From Asanoa iriomotensis (GTDB taxonomy: Bacteria > Actinomycetota > Actinomycetes > Mycobacteriales > Micromonosporaceae): a DNA stretch of 62,004 bases. Shown here piece after piece: positions 17,900 to 27,308 of this stretch. Both the position numbers and the translations under genes were made by a program. Location: the NCBI RefSeq assembly GCF_016862515.1, contig NZ_BONC01000046.1:1-62004 (forward strand), read 5' to 3'. The notes beneath the pieces are model-generated. The model searched no databases, was not told the origin of the DNA, and saw only the letters and a program-made list of their open reading frames with translations. How positions within the stretch are numbered: position 1 is the first letter of the stretch; each line of letters opens with the position of its first letter.

Positions 17900-18474
17900 G
17901 GGTCACCGTAGTCGTGGTAGCCGGCTGTCTCCCAGAAGCCCGGTTCGTCGGCGAGCATCAGCTCCAGGCCGCGGACCCACTTGGCGGACTTCCAGAAGTA
18001 CAGGTGTGGAACCAGCAGTCTGGCCGGTCCGCCGTGCTCGGGCGGGAGCGGCGCGCCGTCGTACTGGTAGGCGATCCAGGCCTGCCCGTTGAGAAGATCT
18101 TCGAGGGGCAGGTTGGTGGTGTAGCCGCCGTACGAGTGCGCCATCACGTAGTCGGCCGCGGTCTCCACGTCGGCGAGCAGGGTCTCGACCGGCACGCCCT
18201 TCCAGTGGGTGCCGAGCTTGGACCATTTCGTGACGCAGTGGATGTCCTTGGTGATGTCCTCGGACGGCAGGCTGGTCAGCTCCTGCCAGGACCACTGCTT
18301 GCGCTGCCCGATCTCGGTGGTGACGACGAACTGCCAGGAGTCGAGGTCGATGCGGGGTGTCGGGCCGGCGGAGAGCACGGGGAAGTCGTGGGTGAGGTAC
18401 TGCCCAGGCGGCAGCTTGGTGTCCCCCGATCCGCGGCGGCCGAAGAAGCCCGGTGAGACGATGCCCATCCCCAA
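17869..18474 (-). CDS. Sulfite-oxidase-like molybdopterin oxidoreductase
   Basis: A 201-residue molybdopterin enzyme of the sulfite oxidase/MsrP fold, without heme or dimerisation domains. The molybdenum-ligating Cys is probably that in ITKDIHCVTKWSKLGTHWKG; other marks are DLDSWQF, AHSYGGYTTNLPLEDL and GGPARLLVPHLYFWKSAKWV. There is no Tat signal, so it is likely cytoplasmic. It is the first gene of a three-gene set with the flavin reductase and DUF6510 proteins. In related actinobacteria the pair is annotated as sulfite oxidase-like oxidoreductase; the physiological substrate is not known. Confidence 0.87.
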   Translation of the reverse strand: MGMGIVSPGFFGRRGSGDTKLPPGQYLTHDFPVLSAGPTPRIDLDSWQFVVTTEIGQRKQWSWQELTSLPSEDITKDIHCVTKWSKLGTHWKGVPVETLLADVETAADYVMAHSYGGYTTNLPLEDLLNGQAWIAYQYDGAPLPPEHGGPARLLVPHLYFWKSAKWVRGLELMLADEPGFWETAGYHDYGDPWREQRYQGD

Positions 18475-18645
18475 AGTCTTACCAGGCTTGATCCCCGCCC
18501 GGGGTGATCCAGACCATCCGTCGTGAAGTCGACCGCCGGGTGTGGCCGCGACGGATTGCGGCGCTTTCCGTGCTCGCGGCCTGGCGTCTGCGTGGTTGTC
18601 TCCCTCGTTGGCGTCTCATCGTCGGGCGTGGCACACCCTCTAAGG

Positions 18646-18657
18646 CATCCTAGGATG
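18646..18657. promoter_or_regulatory. 12-base palindrome upstream of a membrane protein gene
   Basis: CATCCTAGGATG is a perfect palindrome 74 bases before the ATG at 18732. It lies in the 257-base gap between the divergent sulfite-oxidase-like gene and the membrane protein gene, so it could be an operator for either. Confidence 0.3.
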
Positions 18658-18731
18658 GGCGTTTCCCGTCGTATCAGGATGCGGTCCGTCGTCCTCGTGT
18701 CTTGTGCAGGTGACGTTTCGAGGAGGACCAG

Positions 18732-19457
18732 ATGACGACGATGACGCCGGCGCGGCCGGCGACGACACCCAGAGACGACTACACCCGCTCGTACCTGTCG
18801 GTCCGCACCGGCATCGGCGTGATCGGCGTGACCCTCCCGGTCCTGCTGATGGTCGGCGACTATCTTTTCCTGCCCAGCGGCGACGTCCCCCGCAGCTCGC
18901 TGAGCGCCTACTACCACACCGGAATGCGCGACGTCCTCGTCGGCGCATTGTGCGCGGTGGCCGTGTTCCTGGTGACGTACATGATCAGTCAGCCAGGCTG
19001 GGACAACCTCCTGAGCACGGTGGCGGGCCTGGCCGCCTTCGGCGTGGCCCTGTTCCCCACCGCGGGCCGCTCCCCACTGACACCGCTCCAGAGCGCGTGG
19101 GGCGAGAACCGGGTAAGCCTGATCCACTTCATCTGCGCCGCGATCTTCATCCTGTCGCTGGCGGTGATCAGCCTGCGCTTCGGCCTGGCCGAGTCGCCGA
19201 GCCGCCGGGGCCGGAGGTGGCTCCACATAGGATGCGCCTTGATGATCGTCGCCGCGGTGGCCTTCATGCTGCTGACAAACGCCCTGCACAGCTTCGCCAC
19301 CCACTCGATCTTCTGGGGCGAGACGATCGCCACGTGGTCGTTCGGTCTGTCGTGGCTGGCCAAGAGCAAGCTCGGCGCCCCCTCCGACGGCGTGTCGACA
19401 AGGGGCGTGTTCCTCCGGAGGCGGTCGAGCGCGAACAGGACACCGGACTGGACCTGA
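18732..19457 (+). CDS. Conserved membrane protein of unknown function
   Basis: A 241-residue protein with about six membrane segments. Family-like strings are RSSLSAYYHTGMRDVLVGALCAVAVFL, GLAAFGVALFPTAG and GENRVSLIHFICAAIFILSLAVISL. The SLSAYYHT...MRDVFVG pattern occurs in many bacterial membrane proteins of unknown role. The C-terminus is basic and soluble. The ATG at 18732 has GAGGAGGA just upstream. It stands alone between the sulfite-oxidase-like set and the transhydrogenase. I cannot give a function. Confidence 0.7.
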   Translation: MTTMTPARPATTPRDDYTRSYLSVRTGIGVIGVTLPVLLMVGDYLFLPSGDVPRSSLSAYYHTGMRDVLVGALCAVAVFLVTYMISQPGWDNLLSTVAGLAAFGVALFPTAGRSPLTPLQSAWGENRVSLIHFICAAIFILSLAVISLRFGLAESPSRRGRRWLHIGCALMIVAAVAFMLLTNALHSFATHSIFWGETIATWSFGLSWLAKSKLGAPSDGVSTRGVFLRRRSSANRTPDWT

Positions 19458-19978
19458 GGCGCCGAACGTGGCCCTGTGGTCACGAGGTCGCGGGTCGCCT
19501 ACGCCTCAGGTGCAGGCATTCCGGACGGCTTTGGACGCTGACTGCAATCGGCAGAAACTCTCCACCCACGGCATCGGCGGACCGACAGCCACTGCGCCCA
19601 CGGCATCGGCGGACAGCCATTGACCGTGCCCACGGCGTGGCAGCGGACCAGCCAGTTCCCACGGTCGCCGAGCCGCGAGCAGCGAGCCGAACGCTGACGA
19701 CCACCCAACCACGAACTGACAGCCGAGCCCGGCGACCGCCTCACGTGCGCCGCGACGTCCAGCGCCGGTGCGGGCGCCGCGGCGGTGGACGGCGGCGGCC
19801 AGCACCGGGGCGAGCAACCACATGCCGCCAGACGGCGGCGACGAGCCGCAGGCGGTCGGGGTTGTCCTCCAACCGCGCGCAAGCACCTGCCGGCGGCTGG
19901 TCCGCGTCGCTCGCGCGGACCGGGTTCGACCCCGGCCGGCCTCGTGCTCTGTTCGGTGTGCGCGACCTTATGCCGGCG
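19458..19978. other. Gene-free stretch with a weak 32-base periodicity
   Basis: I find no convincing gene here; the open frames have no start signals or recognisable sequence. CCCACGG recurs at 19565, 19597 and 19629, exactly 32 bases apart, with the first two copies identical over 17 bases (CCCACGGCATCGGCGGA). The rest shows nothing I can name. Confidence 0.5.
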
Positions 19979-21379
19979 TCATTGGAGGCGGGATAGGTGG
20001 CGCATCTTGTTCATGGCGTCCAGGGCCGCGACCTTGTAGGCCTCGGCCAACGTCGGATAGTTGAACACCGCGTCGACCAGGTAGTCGACCGTGCCGTTGC
20101 AACCCATGACGGCCTGGCCGATGTGGACGAGTTCCGTGGCGCCCGTGCCGAAGATGTGGACGCCCAGGAGGCGGCCGTCCTCCGGCGCCACCAGGAGCTT
20201 GAGCATGCCGTAGGAGTCGCCGATGATCTGGCCGCGGGCCAGCTCCCGGTAGCGGGCGATGCCCACCTCGAACGGGATGCTCTCCGCGGTCAGGTCGTCC
20301 TCGGTGCGGCCGATGAAGCTGATCTCGGGGATCGTGTAGATGCCGATCGGCTGCAGTGCCGGCATCGCCCGGACCGGCTCGTCGCAGGCGTGGTGCGCGG
20401 CCAGGCGGCCCTGCTCCATCGACGTCGAGGCGAGCGCCGGGAAGCCGATCACGTCGCCGACCGCGTAGATGTGCGGCACCGCCGTGCGGAAGTGCTCGTC
20501 GACCGTGAGCCGGCCACGCGCGTCGGCTGACAGGCCCGCGGCGGCCAACTCCAGGTCGGACGCCGTGCCCTGTCGGCCCGCGGAGTACATCACCGTGTCG
20601 GCGGCGATCTTCTTGCCGCTCTCGAGCACCGCGACGGCGCCCTCCGCGTAGCGCTCGACGGACGCCACCGACTCGCCGAAGCGGAAGGTCACCGCCAGGT
20701 CGCGTAGGTGGTATTTCAGCGCCTCGATCACCTCGAGGTCGCAGAACTCGAGCATCCGGTCGCGCCGCTCGACGACCGTGACCTTGGTGCCGAGCGCGGC
20801 GAACATCGACGCGTACTCGATGCCGATCACGCCCGCGCCGACCACCACCATCGAACGCGGCACGCGCTCGAGGTTGACGATGCCGTCGGAGTCGATGATC
20901 GTGCGCTCGTCGAACTCGACCGACGACGGCCGCGCCGGACGGGTGCCGGACGCGATGACCACCTTGGCCGCGCTGGCGTGCGACTCGCGGCCACGCGCGT
21001 CGGTCACCGTCAGCGTGTTGGGGTCGGCGAACTTGCCGAAGCCGCTGAGCAGCGACACCCGGTTGCGCGTGAGCTGGTTGCGGATGACGTCGATCTCACG
21101 CCCGATGACGTGCTGCGTCCGCGCCGCGAGATCCGCGACCGTGATGTCGTCCTTGACGCGGTAGCTCTGCCCGTACATCTCCCGTTGGTTGAGGCCCGTC
21201 AGGTAGAGCACGGCCTCGCGCAACGTCTTGGACGGGATGGTGCCGGTGTTGATGCACACCCCGCCGATCATGTTGTCGCGCTCGACAACCCCGACCCGCC
21301 GGCCCAGCTTGGCCGCCGCGATCGCCGCCTTCTGCCCGCTCGGGCCCGAACCCAGCACCAGCACGTCGAAGTCGTACAT
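19979..21379 (-). CDS. sthA: Soluble NAD(P)+ transhydrogenase (Si-specific)
   Basis: A 466-residue flavoprotein that exchanges hydride between NADPH and NAD+. The FAD site is [14 protein letters not shown] and the nucleotide site [20 protein letters not shown]. In related disulfide reductases the pair would be Cys42 and Cys47; here the segment is [15 protein letters not shown], so Cys42 is present but residue 47 is Thr. Lack of the redox disulfide is the usual sign of SthA rather than lipoamide dehydrogenase. The C-terminal interface domain includes [13 protein letters not shown] and [18 protein letters not shown]. The ATG is at 21379. It is transcribed toward a stretch of about 520 bases without a gene. 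Confidence 0.92.
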   Translation of the reverse strand: MYDFDVLVLGSGPSGQKAAIAAAKLGRRVGVVERDNMIGGVCINTGTIPSKTLREAVLYLTGLNQREMYGQSYRVKDDITVADLAARTQHVIGREIDVIRNQLTRNRVSLLSGFGKFADPNTLTVTDARGRESHASAAKVVIASGTRPARPSSVEFDERTIIDSDGIVNLERVPRSMVVVGAGVIGIEYASMFAALGTKVTVVERRDRMLEFCDLEVIEALKYHLRDLAVTFRFGESVASVERYAEGAVAVLESGKKIAADTVMYSAGRQGTASDLELAAAGLSADARGRLTVDEHFRTAVPHIYAVGDVIGFPALASTSMEQGRLAAHHACDEPVRAMPALQPIGIYTIPEISFIGRTEDDLTAESIPFEVGIARYRELARGQIIGDSYGMLKLLVAPEDGRLLGVHIFGTGATELVHIGQAVMGCNGTVDYLVDAVFNYPTLAEAYKVAALDAMNKMRHLSRLQ

Positions 21380-21397
21380 GCGATCAGTCTGACAGTC

Positions 21398-22507
21398 TCA
21401 CGTTAAGTTTTGGGATCTCGGATTTCGCCTGTGGACAGCGAGCTCCCGGATCCGGCGCCGTGGCCTCTCCCGACCGCTCCGCTCGGGCGGGCGTCGTTTC
21501 CAGACCTTCGTGAGTACGGCCTTCAGCTTCTCGACAAGGTAGTCACGCGCCAGCCCCGCGCAGGTCAGGACGACAAAACTCAGGATCCACGGCAGGTATC
21601 CCCAGCTGCCCAGGTCGTAGAGCTGCCGTCCGGCGGGATTGCGCCACGCCGAACCCAGGATCTCGAAGGCGACGCTTTCGCTCAGCACGTCGAGGCTGAT
21701 CGCGGACGACTCGAGCCGCCCACCGCCCGGAAGCCCGCTGGTCTTCGCGGTAGCCGGGTCCGTCTTCCCGACGGCTCCCTTCGGGGCCGTGATGGTCACC
21801 GACGATCCGTCGGCCGGCCGAAGACCGAAGACCTCACCGCCGGGTTCGACGTGCGCGAGCCCGATGTCGACACGGAAATCGACGGGTACGACGTCGAAGA
21901 GACCAGGATCCTCGTGCGGCACCGTCCTGCTCCGCGCGTAGACCGGCGACCCGTCAACCTGCGCCGACTGGCTCCAGCCGGCCGGCATCACCAGCCGCGC
22001 CGCCAGCGACCCGCCGGGCTCCGGCTGACCGACGGTCCTACCGATGTTGGTCTCGCAAGCGCTGTCGCAAATGACCGTCTCGCGCAACGTGGTGGTCGAA
22101 CCCGACGTCTCGATCTCGGCGACGTAGCGGATCGACACCGTGGGCAGCGCCATGGACGAGTTCGGCCCCTGAATGGCGTAGAACCAGCCGATGCCGCACC
22201 CGACAGCGATCAGCACCGCGATCCAGATCCGAGTCAACCGCCACCTTCGGCGACGGTAATGATCGGCTTGGTCCACTTCGGACGCGGTGTCCTGGTCGCC
22301 CCCGGTGTGGCGCCGGTGTCCCAGCGAGGTGAACCTGCCGAACGGTAGGGAGGCCGCAACCACACCGAGGACGGCCGCGCCCGCGAAGAACGCCAGGTAG
22401 TCGAGCCGGACCAGCGCGAGCAGGCCGGTGACCACGAGGAGCAAACCAAGCACCAACGCGTATCGCCCGCGTCGCCCGGACCGCGAACCAGCGGCAGCTA
22501 CATCCAT
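21398..22507 (-). CDS. Membrane protein of unknown function
   Basis: A 369-residue protein. Two membrane segments near the N-terminus (about 15-33 and 34-54), a third at about 92-110 (IWIAVLIAVGCGIGWFYAI), then about 190 residues probably outside the membrane, and a fourth segment near 305-325 followed by a very basic tail (KVWKRRPPERSGRERPRRR). The outer part contains two close cysteines in VICDSACETN, which may form a disulfide. I do not recognise the family. It precedes sthA by 18 bases on the same strand and could be co-transcribed. Start ATG at 22507 has no strong ribosome site in view. Confidence 0.6.
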   Translation of the reverse strand: MDVAAAGSRSGRRGRYALVLGLLLVVTGLLALVRLDYLAFFAGAAVLGVVAASLPFGRFTSLGHRRHTGGDQDTASEVDQADHYRRRRWRLTRIWIAVLIAVGCGIGWFYAIQGPNSSMALPTVSIRYVAEIETSGSTTTLRETVICDSACETNIGRTVGQPEPGGSLAARLVMPAGWSQSAQVDGSPVYARSRTVPHEDPGLFDVVPVDFRVDIGLAHVEPGGEVFGLRPADGSSVTITAPKGAVGKTDPATAKTSGLPGGGRLESSAISLDVLSESVAFEILGSAWRNPAGRQLYDLGSWGYLPWILSFVVLTCAGLARDYLVEKLKAVLTKVWKRRPPERSGRERPRRRIRELAVHRRNPRSQNLT

Positions 22508-22660
22508 AAGACGGTCAATTCACATCGATCCTGCAGCGGTACGGGGGTGCGCCTAGCCGACGGACGGCCGCCCGCACGCCCGTACTGTGCCGTGATGCCA
22601 CCCTCAGCGGCATGGCATATGTCGGCTAATCGACACCAATCGCCGACGCCGGCAGCCACC

Positions 22661-22905
22661 GAGTCGCACGTTCGCGTCAGCCGCCACGAACTCGGCCCGC
22701 CACCCGCTGGCAACCGAACACCGCCGCAGCCCGCGAAGCCGCCGAGTCGCACGTCCGCGTCAGCCGCTACAACCTCGGCCCGCCACCCACTGCCAACCGA
22801 ACACCGCCCCAGCCGGCGAAGCCGCCGAGTCGCACGTCCGCATCAGGCAACACAACCTCAGCCCGCCACCCACTGCCAACCGAACACCGCCGCGACCAGC
22901 GAAGC
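22661..22905. repeat. Tandem array, three copies of an 83-base unit
   Basis: Units begin with GAGTCGCACGT at 22661, 22744 and 22827, exactly 83 bases apart. Shared blocks include GCCCGCCACCC and CCAACCGAACACCGCC, with a handful of substitutions between copies. 83 is not a multiple of three, so a translated repeat is unlikely. The array fills much of the 22508-23150 gap; I see no gene in the rest of that gap. Confidence 0.85.
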
Positions 22906-23150
22906 TGGCGCGCCCGAGGCCGTCGCACCCACCGATCGACAGCACCAGCCAACGGAGGCACATCGCGAACCCGGCAGACCAGGCTGCCGCCGCCAGAGAA
23001 GTCTGATTCACCGTGACCTGAAGATGGCCTCCTGAATGGCTCTGACGTTGGGTTTGGCCGCCGCCGCGGCCGCGTCGCTGAGGCGCGTCTCGGTCGGCCA
23101 ATCCAGCAGGCTGGCCTGACTCTCCGGAGGCGACGTCGTGGCAGCAGACG

Positions 23151-23606
23151 CTAGACGTATAGGCGGCTGACCGTTTCCGCGACGCAGACAGGCTTGTCGC
23201 CCGCGTTGCTCTCGACGGTCACCTTCGCGACGAGTTGGACGCCGCCCGCGACAGGATCGACGGCGGCGATCTCGGCGCGGACCCGGACGGCGGTGCCGAC
23301 CCGGACCGGAGCCGGGAAGCGCACCCGGTTGAGGCCGTAGTTGACGCCCATCCGCGTGCCCTTGACCGCATAGAGGGCGCCCACCAGCGACGGCAGCAGC
23401 GACAGCGTCAGGAAGCCGTGTGCGACCGGGCCGCCGAACGGTCCCTGCGCGGCCCGTTCCGGGTCGATGTGGATCCACTGGTGGTCGTCGGTGGCGTCGG
23501 CGAAGAGGTTGACCCGGGACTGGTCCACCTCGAACCACTCCCCTGGGCCCAGGGTCTCTCCGACGGCGGCGGCCAGGTCCTCCACCGATGCGAACTCGCG
23601 TTTCAT
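23151..23606 (-). CDS. MaoC-family hydratase (R-specific enoyl-CoA hydratase type)
   Basis: A 151-residue single hot-dog-fold protein. The hydratase site is visible as FADATDDHQWIHIDPERA, with the Asp and His expected for water addition to enoyl-CoA, followed by GPFGGPVAHGFLTLSLLP. It resembles NodN/MaoC-like hydratases of actinobacteria. The ATG at 23606 overlaps the stop of the upstream acyl-CoA dehydrogenase by 4 bases, so the dehydrogenase product is a likely substrate. The chain length or side chain of that substrate cannot be told. It is the last gene before the 83-base repeat array. Confidence 0.88.
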   Translation of the reverse strand: MKREFASVEDLAAAVGETLGPGEWFEVDQSRVNLFADATDDHQWIHIDPERAAQGPFGGPVAHGFLTLSLLPSLVGALYAVKGTRMGVNYGLNRVRFPAPVRVGTAVRVRAEIAAVDPVAGGVQLVAKVTVESNAGDKPVCVAETVSRLYV

Positions 23607-24775
23607 GCCAGGTGTCCTCCGATTTCGGTGTATCCGCGGAGCAGGTCGCGGGAGATGATCAGCCGTTGCATCTCGTCGGTGCCCTCGAAGATGCGGAGCA
23701 GACGCATCTGCCGGTACCAGCGTTCGATCGGCAGCTCGCGGGTGTAGCCCATGCCGCCGTGGATCTGCAGCACGCGGTCGACGACGTCGTTGACCATGCG
23801 TGCGCCGTACAACTTGGCCATCGACGACGCGTGCCGCGCGTCGGTGCCCTGGTCGACCGTCCACGCCGCACGCAGGATCAACCAGCGCGCGGCCTCCAGC
23901 TCGGTCTCGGAGTCGGCGATCATCCACTGGATCGCCTGGTTGGTGGCCAGCGTCTTGCCGAATGTCTCGCGGGTGTTGGCGTGCTCGATCGCCATCCGCA
24001 GCGCCCGCTCGGCGACACCGACCGCGTGCGACGGGATGATGTAGCGGCCCTTGCCGATCCACTGCATGCCGAGCGCGAAGCCCTGGCCGACCTCGCCGAG
24101 CACGTTGCGCCCCGGCACCCGCACGGACTCGAACACCAGCGACGCCGGCCCGCCCTCGCCCATCGTCGGGATGAACTCCGAGCGCCAGCCCATCGACCGG
24201 TCGACGAGGAACGCGGTGCTGCCACCGGCGCGTACGTCCTGGTCACGATCGGAAACCGCCACCACGATCGCGAAGTCGGCGTCGTTGCCGTTGGTGATGA
24301 AGGTCTTCTCGCCGTCGAGAACCCAGTCGTCACCGTCACGGCGCGCGGTCATCCGGATGTTGGCGGCGTCGGACCCGGCGCCGGGCTCGGTGATCGCGAA
24401 GCAGGAGATCCGGTCACCCTCGATCGTGGGTACGAGGTATTCCGCCTTCTGCTCGTCGTTGGCGAAGAAGAGGATGTTGTCGGCCTCACCACCGAACCGG
24501 AACGGCACCCACGACCGGCCGATCTCGGTCCAGATCAGCGACTGCATGACGGCGGGCAGGTCCATGCCGCCGTGCTCCTCCGGCGTCGCCAGCCCCCAGA
24601 ACCCGAACGCTCGCGCCTTGCCCTGCAGCTCACGCAGCTCGTCGAGCCGCAGGCCGGGTTCGTGCGCCCGCTCGCGCCGAAGCACCTCCTGCTCGAGCGG
24701 CATCACCTCTTTGCGGATGAACGTCCGGGCGGTCTCCCGGATCGCCTTCTCCTCGTCGCTCAGTGCGAAATCCAC
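23603..24775 (-). CDS. Acyl-CoA dehydrogenase
   Basis: A 390-residue FAD-dependent dehydrogenase that introduces a trans-2 double bond in an acyl-CoA. Typical strings are CFAITEPGAGSDAANIRM, WVLDGEKTFITNG, QIHGGMGYTRELPIERWYRQMRL and IFEGTDEMQRLIISR; the Glu of FEGT is the probable catalytic base. I start at the GTG at 24775, which has GGGGAGGA in front and gives the family N-terminus DFALSDEEKAIRETAR; the open frame extends to 25138 only through a non-coding repeat array. It overlaps the MaoC gene by 4 bases. Its specificity is unknown. Confidence 0.92.
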   Translation of the reverse strand: MDFALSDEEKAIRETARTFIRKEVMPLEQEVLRRERAHEPGLRLDELRELQGKARAFGFWGLATPEEHGGMDLPAVMQSLIWTEIGRSWVPFRFGGEADNILFFANDEQKAEYLVPTIEGDRISCFAITEPGAGSDAANIRMTARRDGDDWVLDGEKTFITNGNDADFAIVVAVSDRDQDVRAGGSTAFLVDRSMGWRSEFIPTMGEGGPASLVFESVRVPGRNVLGEVGQGFALGMQWIGKGRYIIPSHAVGVAERALRMAIEHANTRETFGKTLATNQAIQWMIADSETELEAARWLILRAAWTVDQGTDARHASSMAKLYGARMVNDVVDRVLQIHGGMGYTRELPIERWYRQMRLLRIFEGTDEMQRLIISRDLLRGYTEIGGHLA

Positions 24776-24974
24776 GTTGGTCCTCCCCAGAACCGAACCT
24801 TTGCGATCGATCAGGTACGAGCCAAGCCCGCGCAACCGGACCCTGCCGCCCGCCCCGCCGCCGAAGCCGGACCACGGGAGCGGCCGCCCGACCCGCGATC
24901 CAGCGGCTACCTCTACAGCGACGACACCGACAGGTCCGCCAGCGGCGGACAGCGACCCCACCCCAACCGCCCAT

Positions 24975-25160
24975 GCAATCCCCGACGCCGCGCCGACGCG
25001 GCACGCCATCCGCGCATCCCGCGACCAACCCGGAACCCACCCCCAGCCGCCCGTGCAATCCCCGACCCCGCGCCGACGCGGCACGCCATCCGCGCATCCC
25101 GCGACCAACCCGGAACCCACCCCCAGCCGCCCGTGCAATCCCCGACGCCGCGGTGAAGCG
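24975..25160. repeat. Tandem array, two full copies and a partial copy of an 80-base unit
   Basis: Units begin with GCAATCCCCGAC at 24975 and 25055, and a partial third copy starts at 25135. The two full copies are almost identical, differing mainly at GACGCCGCG versus GACCCCGCG and near the unit ends. The unit length is 80 bases, so the frame changes between copies and coding is unlikely. The array lies in the 24776-25313 gap between an SDR gene and an acyl-CoA dehydrogenase gene on the same strand. The flanks of the gap hold nothing I can name. Confidence 0.87.
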
Positions 25161-25313
25161 GCAGGCCAGCCGCCCAGGTCGCGAGTCGGCCCGTGGCATG
25201 AGCCGGTCCGCGCTCACGGCGTCACCTGCCGCCGCGGTTCGCGGCGGCAGGGCCGGCGCGAGCCGCCAGGTCGCGGCTGGCGGTCGGAGCGTGAAGGTCT
25301 CCATCGGGTCGGC

Positions 25314-26075
25314 CTAGCGCGCGCCGCCGTTGACGTACAAGGTCTGGCCGCTTACGTAGGCCGCGTCGTCGCTCGCCAGGAAGGCGATGACCGCGGCGAC
25401 CTCCTCCGGCTGGCCCACGCGGCGTAGTGGGGTGACCTCGGCGGCCATTCGTTGGTGGTCTTCCGGTGCGGCGCCGACGCGGGTGGCGGTGGCGGCGGTC
25501 ATGGCTGTGGCGATGTAGCCCGGCGCCACCGCGTTGACGTTGATGTTGAACGGGCCCAGCTCGATCGCCAGCGTCGCCGTCAGGCCCTGGACGCCCGCCT
25601 TGGCGGCCGCGTAGTTGACCTGGCCCCGGTTGCCCAGCGCCGACCTGCTGCTCAGGTTGACGATCTTGCCGTAGCGGGCCGCGACCATGTGTTTCTGCAC
25701 CGCCTGGCAGCAGTGGAACATGCTGGTCAGGTTGGTGGTCAGCACCGCGTCCCACTCGGCGGCCGGCATCTTGAACAGCATGTTGTCGCGGGTGATGCCG
25801 GCGTTGTTGACCAGGATGTCGATCCGGCCGTGCTCGCCGGCCACGGCCTCGACCATCGCGGCCACCGACACCGGGTCGGTCACGTCGCAGCCGTAGCCGA
25901 TGGCCACGCCGCCCGCGGCCTTGATCTCGTCGGCCGCGGCCGCGCTGCGGTCGGTGTCGAGGTCGACCACCGCGACCCGGGCGCCCTCGCTGGCCAGCCG
26001 GCGCGCGGTCGCCGCCCCGATGCCCTGCGCGGCTCCCGTCACGATCGCCACCCGATCGGCGAACCTTTCGCTCAT
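25314..26075 (-). CDS. Short-chain dehydrogenase, FabG-like
   Basis: A 253-residue NAD(P)-dependent oxidoreductase of the classical SDR type. Cofactor motif TGAAQGIGAATARRL, NNAG in ILVNNAGITRDNMLF, catalytic Ser-Tyr-Lys region VNLSSRSALGNRGQVNYAAAKAG, and the C-terminal GQTLYVNGGAR. It probably acts on 3-hydroxyacyl-CoA or 3-oxoacyl substrates, given the thiolase and acyl-CoA dehydrogenase upstream in the same direction; FabG activity in fatty acid synthesis is less likely in this context. The ATG at 26075 follows GGGAG. The gap to the thiolase gene is 30 bases. Confidence 0.9.
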   Translation of the reverse strand: MSERFADRVAIVTGAAQGIGAATARRLASEGARVAVVDLDTDRSAAAADEIKAAGGVAIGYGCDVTDPVSVAAMVEAVAGEHGRIDILVNNAGITRDNMLFKMPAAEWDAVLTTNLTSMFHCCQAVQKHMVAARYGKIVNLSSRSALGNRGQVNYAAAKAGVQGLTATLAIELGPFNINVNAVAPGYIATAMTAATATRVGAAPEDHQRMAAEVTPLRRVGQPEEVAAVIAFLASDDAAYVSGQTLYVNGGAR

Positions 26076-26105
26076 CTCAAAATCTCCCTGCTCATTACGG
26101 TCTTC

Positions 26106-27290
26106 TCAGCGTTCAACGAGGACGGACGTGCCTTGGCCGACGCCGACGCACATCGTGGCCAGGCCGCGCCGTGCGCCCGTGCGGTGCATGCGGTGCAGCA
26201 GCGTGGTGAGGATGCGTGCGCCGGAGCAGCCCAGCGGGTGGCCGATCGCGATCGCGCCGCCGGACGGGTTGACCAGCTTCTCGTCGATGCCCAGCTGGTC
26301 GACCACCGCGAGCGCCTGCGCGGCGAACGCCTCGTTGAGCTCGGCGGTCTCGATGTCGTCGAGGCTCCAGCCGCGGCGCTCGAGGACCCGGCGGGTCGCC
26401 GGCACCGGACCGATGCCCATCACGTCGGGGTGGACGCCGGCGCTCGCGCCGCCGACCCAGCGGCCCAGCGGCTCGACGCCGAGCTCGCCCAGAGCCTCTT
26501 CGCTGACCAGCACCAGCGCGGCGGCGCCGTCGTTGAGCGGGGACGAGTTGCCCGCGGTGACCGTGCCGTCCTTGCGGAACACCGGCTTGAGCTTGCCCAG
26601 CTTCTCGATCGTGGTGTCTGACCGGATGCCCTCGTCGGTCTCGATCGTCGCGCCGTCGGGCAGCGTCACCGGCAGCAGTTCGGCGGCGAAGTCACCGGCC
26701 GCGGTCGCCGCCGCGGCGGCCTGGTGGCTGCGCAGTGCGAACGCGTCCTGCCGCTCGCGCCCGATGTCGTAGCGGCGGGCCACCTCCTCGGCCGTCTCAC
26801 CCATGCTCAGCACGCCGTGCAGCTCGCGCATCCGCGGGTTGACCAGCCGCCAGCCGAGCCGGGTATCGAAGATCTCCATGCCGCGCGGGAGGCCTTCCTC
26901 GGGCCGCGGCAGCACGAACGGCGCCCGGCTCATGGACTCTGACCCGCCGGCGACCACGACGTCGGCGTCGCCGGCCGCGATCGCCCGGGCCGCGCTGGTC
27001 ACGGCCTCCAGACCGGACGCGCAGAGCCGGTTGAGGGTGGCGCCCGGCACCGTCTCGGGTAGGCCCGCGAGGAGCACCGCCATCCGCGCGACGTTGCGGT
27101 TGTCCTCGCCCGCCTGGTTGGCGGCGCCCCAGTAGACGTCGTCGACCCGTGCGGGGTCGAGCGCCGGGAGGTCGGCGAGGACCCCCGACAACGCCCGCGC
27201 GGCGAGGTCGTCGGCGCGGACCGCCGACAACGCGCCACGCAGGCGTCCGATGGGTGTACGCCGCGCCGCGGCGAAGTAGACCGGTCGCAT
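26106..27290 (-). CDS. Thiolase (acetyl-CoA acyltransferase)
   Basis: A 394-residue thiolase that cleaves 3-oxoacyl-CoA with CoA, or runs the reverse condensation. Catalytic residues are visible: Cys90 in [13 protein letters not shown], His351 in [13 protein letters not shown] and Cys381 in [13 protein letters not shown]. Length and motifs are those of degradative FadA/PaaJ-type enzymes. It lies between an acyl-CoA dehydrogenase and an SDR on the same strand, so these genes together could run a beta-oxidation round if an enoyl-CoA hydratase, such as the MaoC protein, joins in. Start ATG 27290. Confidence 0.93.
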   Translation of the reverse strand: MRPVYFAAARRTPIGRLRGALSAVRADDLAARALSGVLADLPALDPARVDDVYWGAANQAGEDNRNVARMAVLLAGLPETVPGATLNRLCASGLEAVTSAARAIAAGDADVVVAGGSESMSRAPFVLPRPEEGLPRGMEIFDTRLGWRLVNPRMRELHGVLSMGETAEEVARRYDIGRERQDAFALRSHQAAAAATAAGDFAAELLPVTLPDGATIETDEGIRSDTTIEKLGKLKPVFRKDGTVTAGNSSPLNDGAAALVLVSEEALGELGVEPLGRWVGGASAGVHPDVMGIGPVPATRRVLERRGWSLDDIETAELNEAFAAQALAVVDQLGIDEKLVNPSGGAIAIGHPLGCSGARILTTLLHRMHRTGARRGLATMCVGVGQGTSVLVER

Positions 27291-27308
27291 TGCTCTGCCT
27301 GACCTTTC

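Noticed and set aside
24776-25138. N-terminal extension of the acyl-CoA dehydrogenase
   Set aside because: The extension lies in the 80-base repeat array, while the GTG at 24775 has a good ribosome site and family N-terminus.
22661-25160. Tandem arrays considered as CRISPR arrays
   Set aside because: Units are directly contiguous with no unique spacers, are 80-83 bases long, and no cas gene is present.
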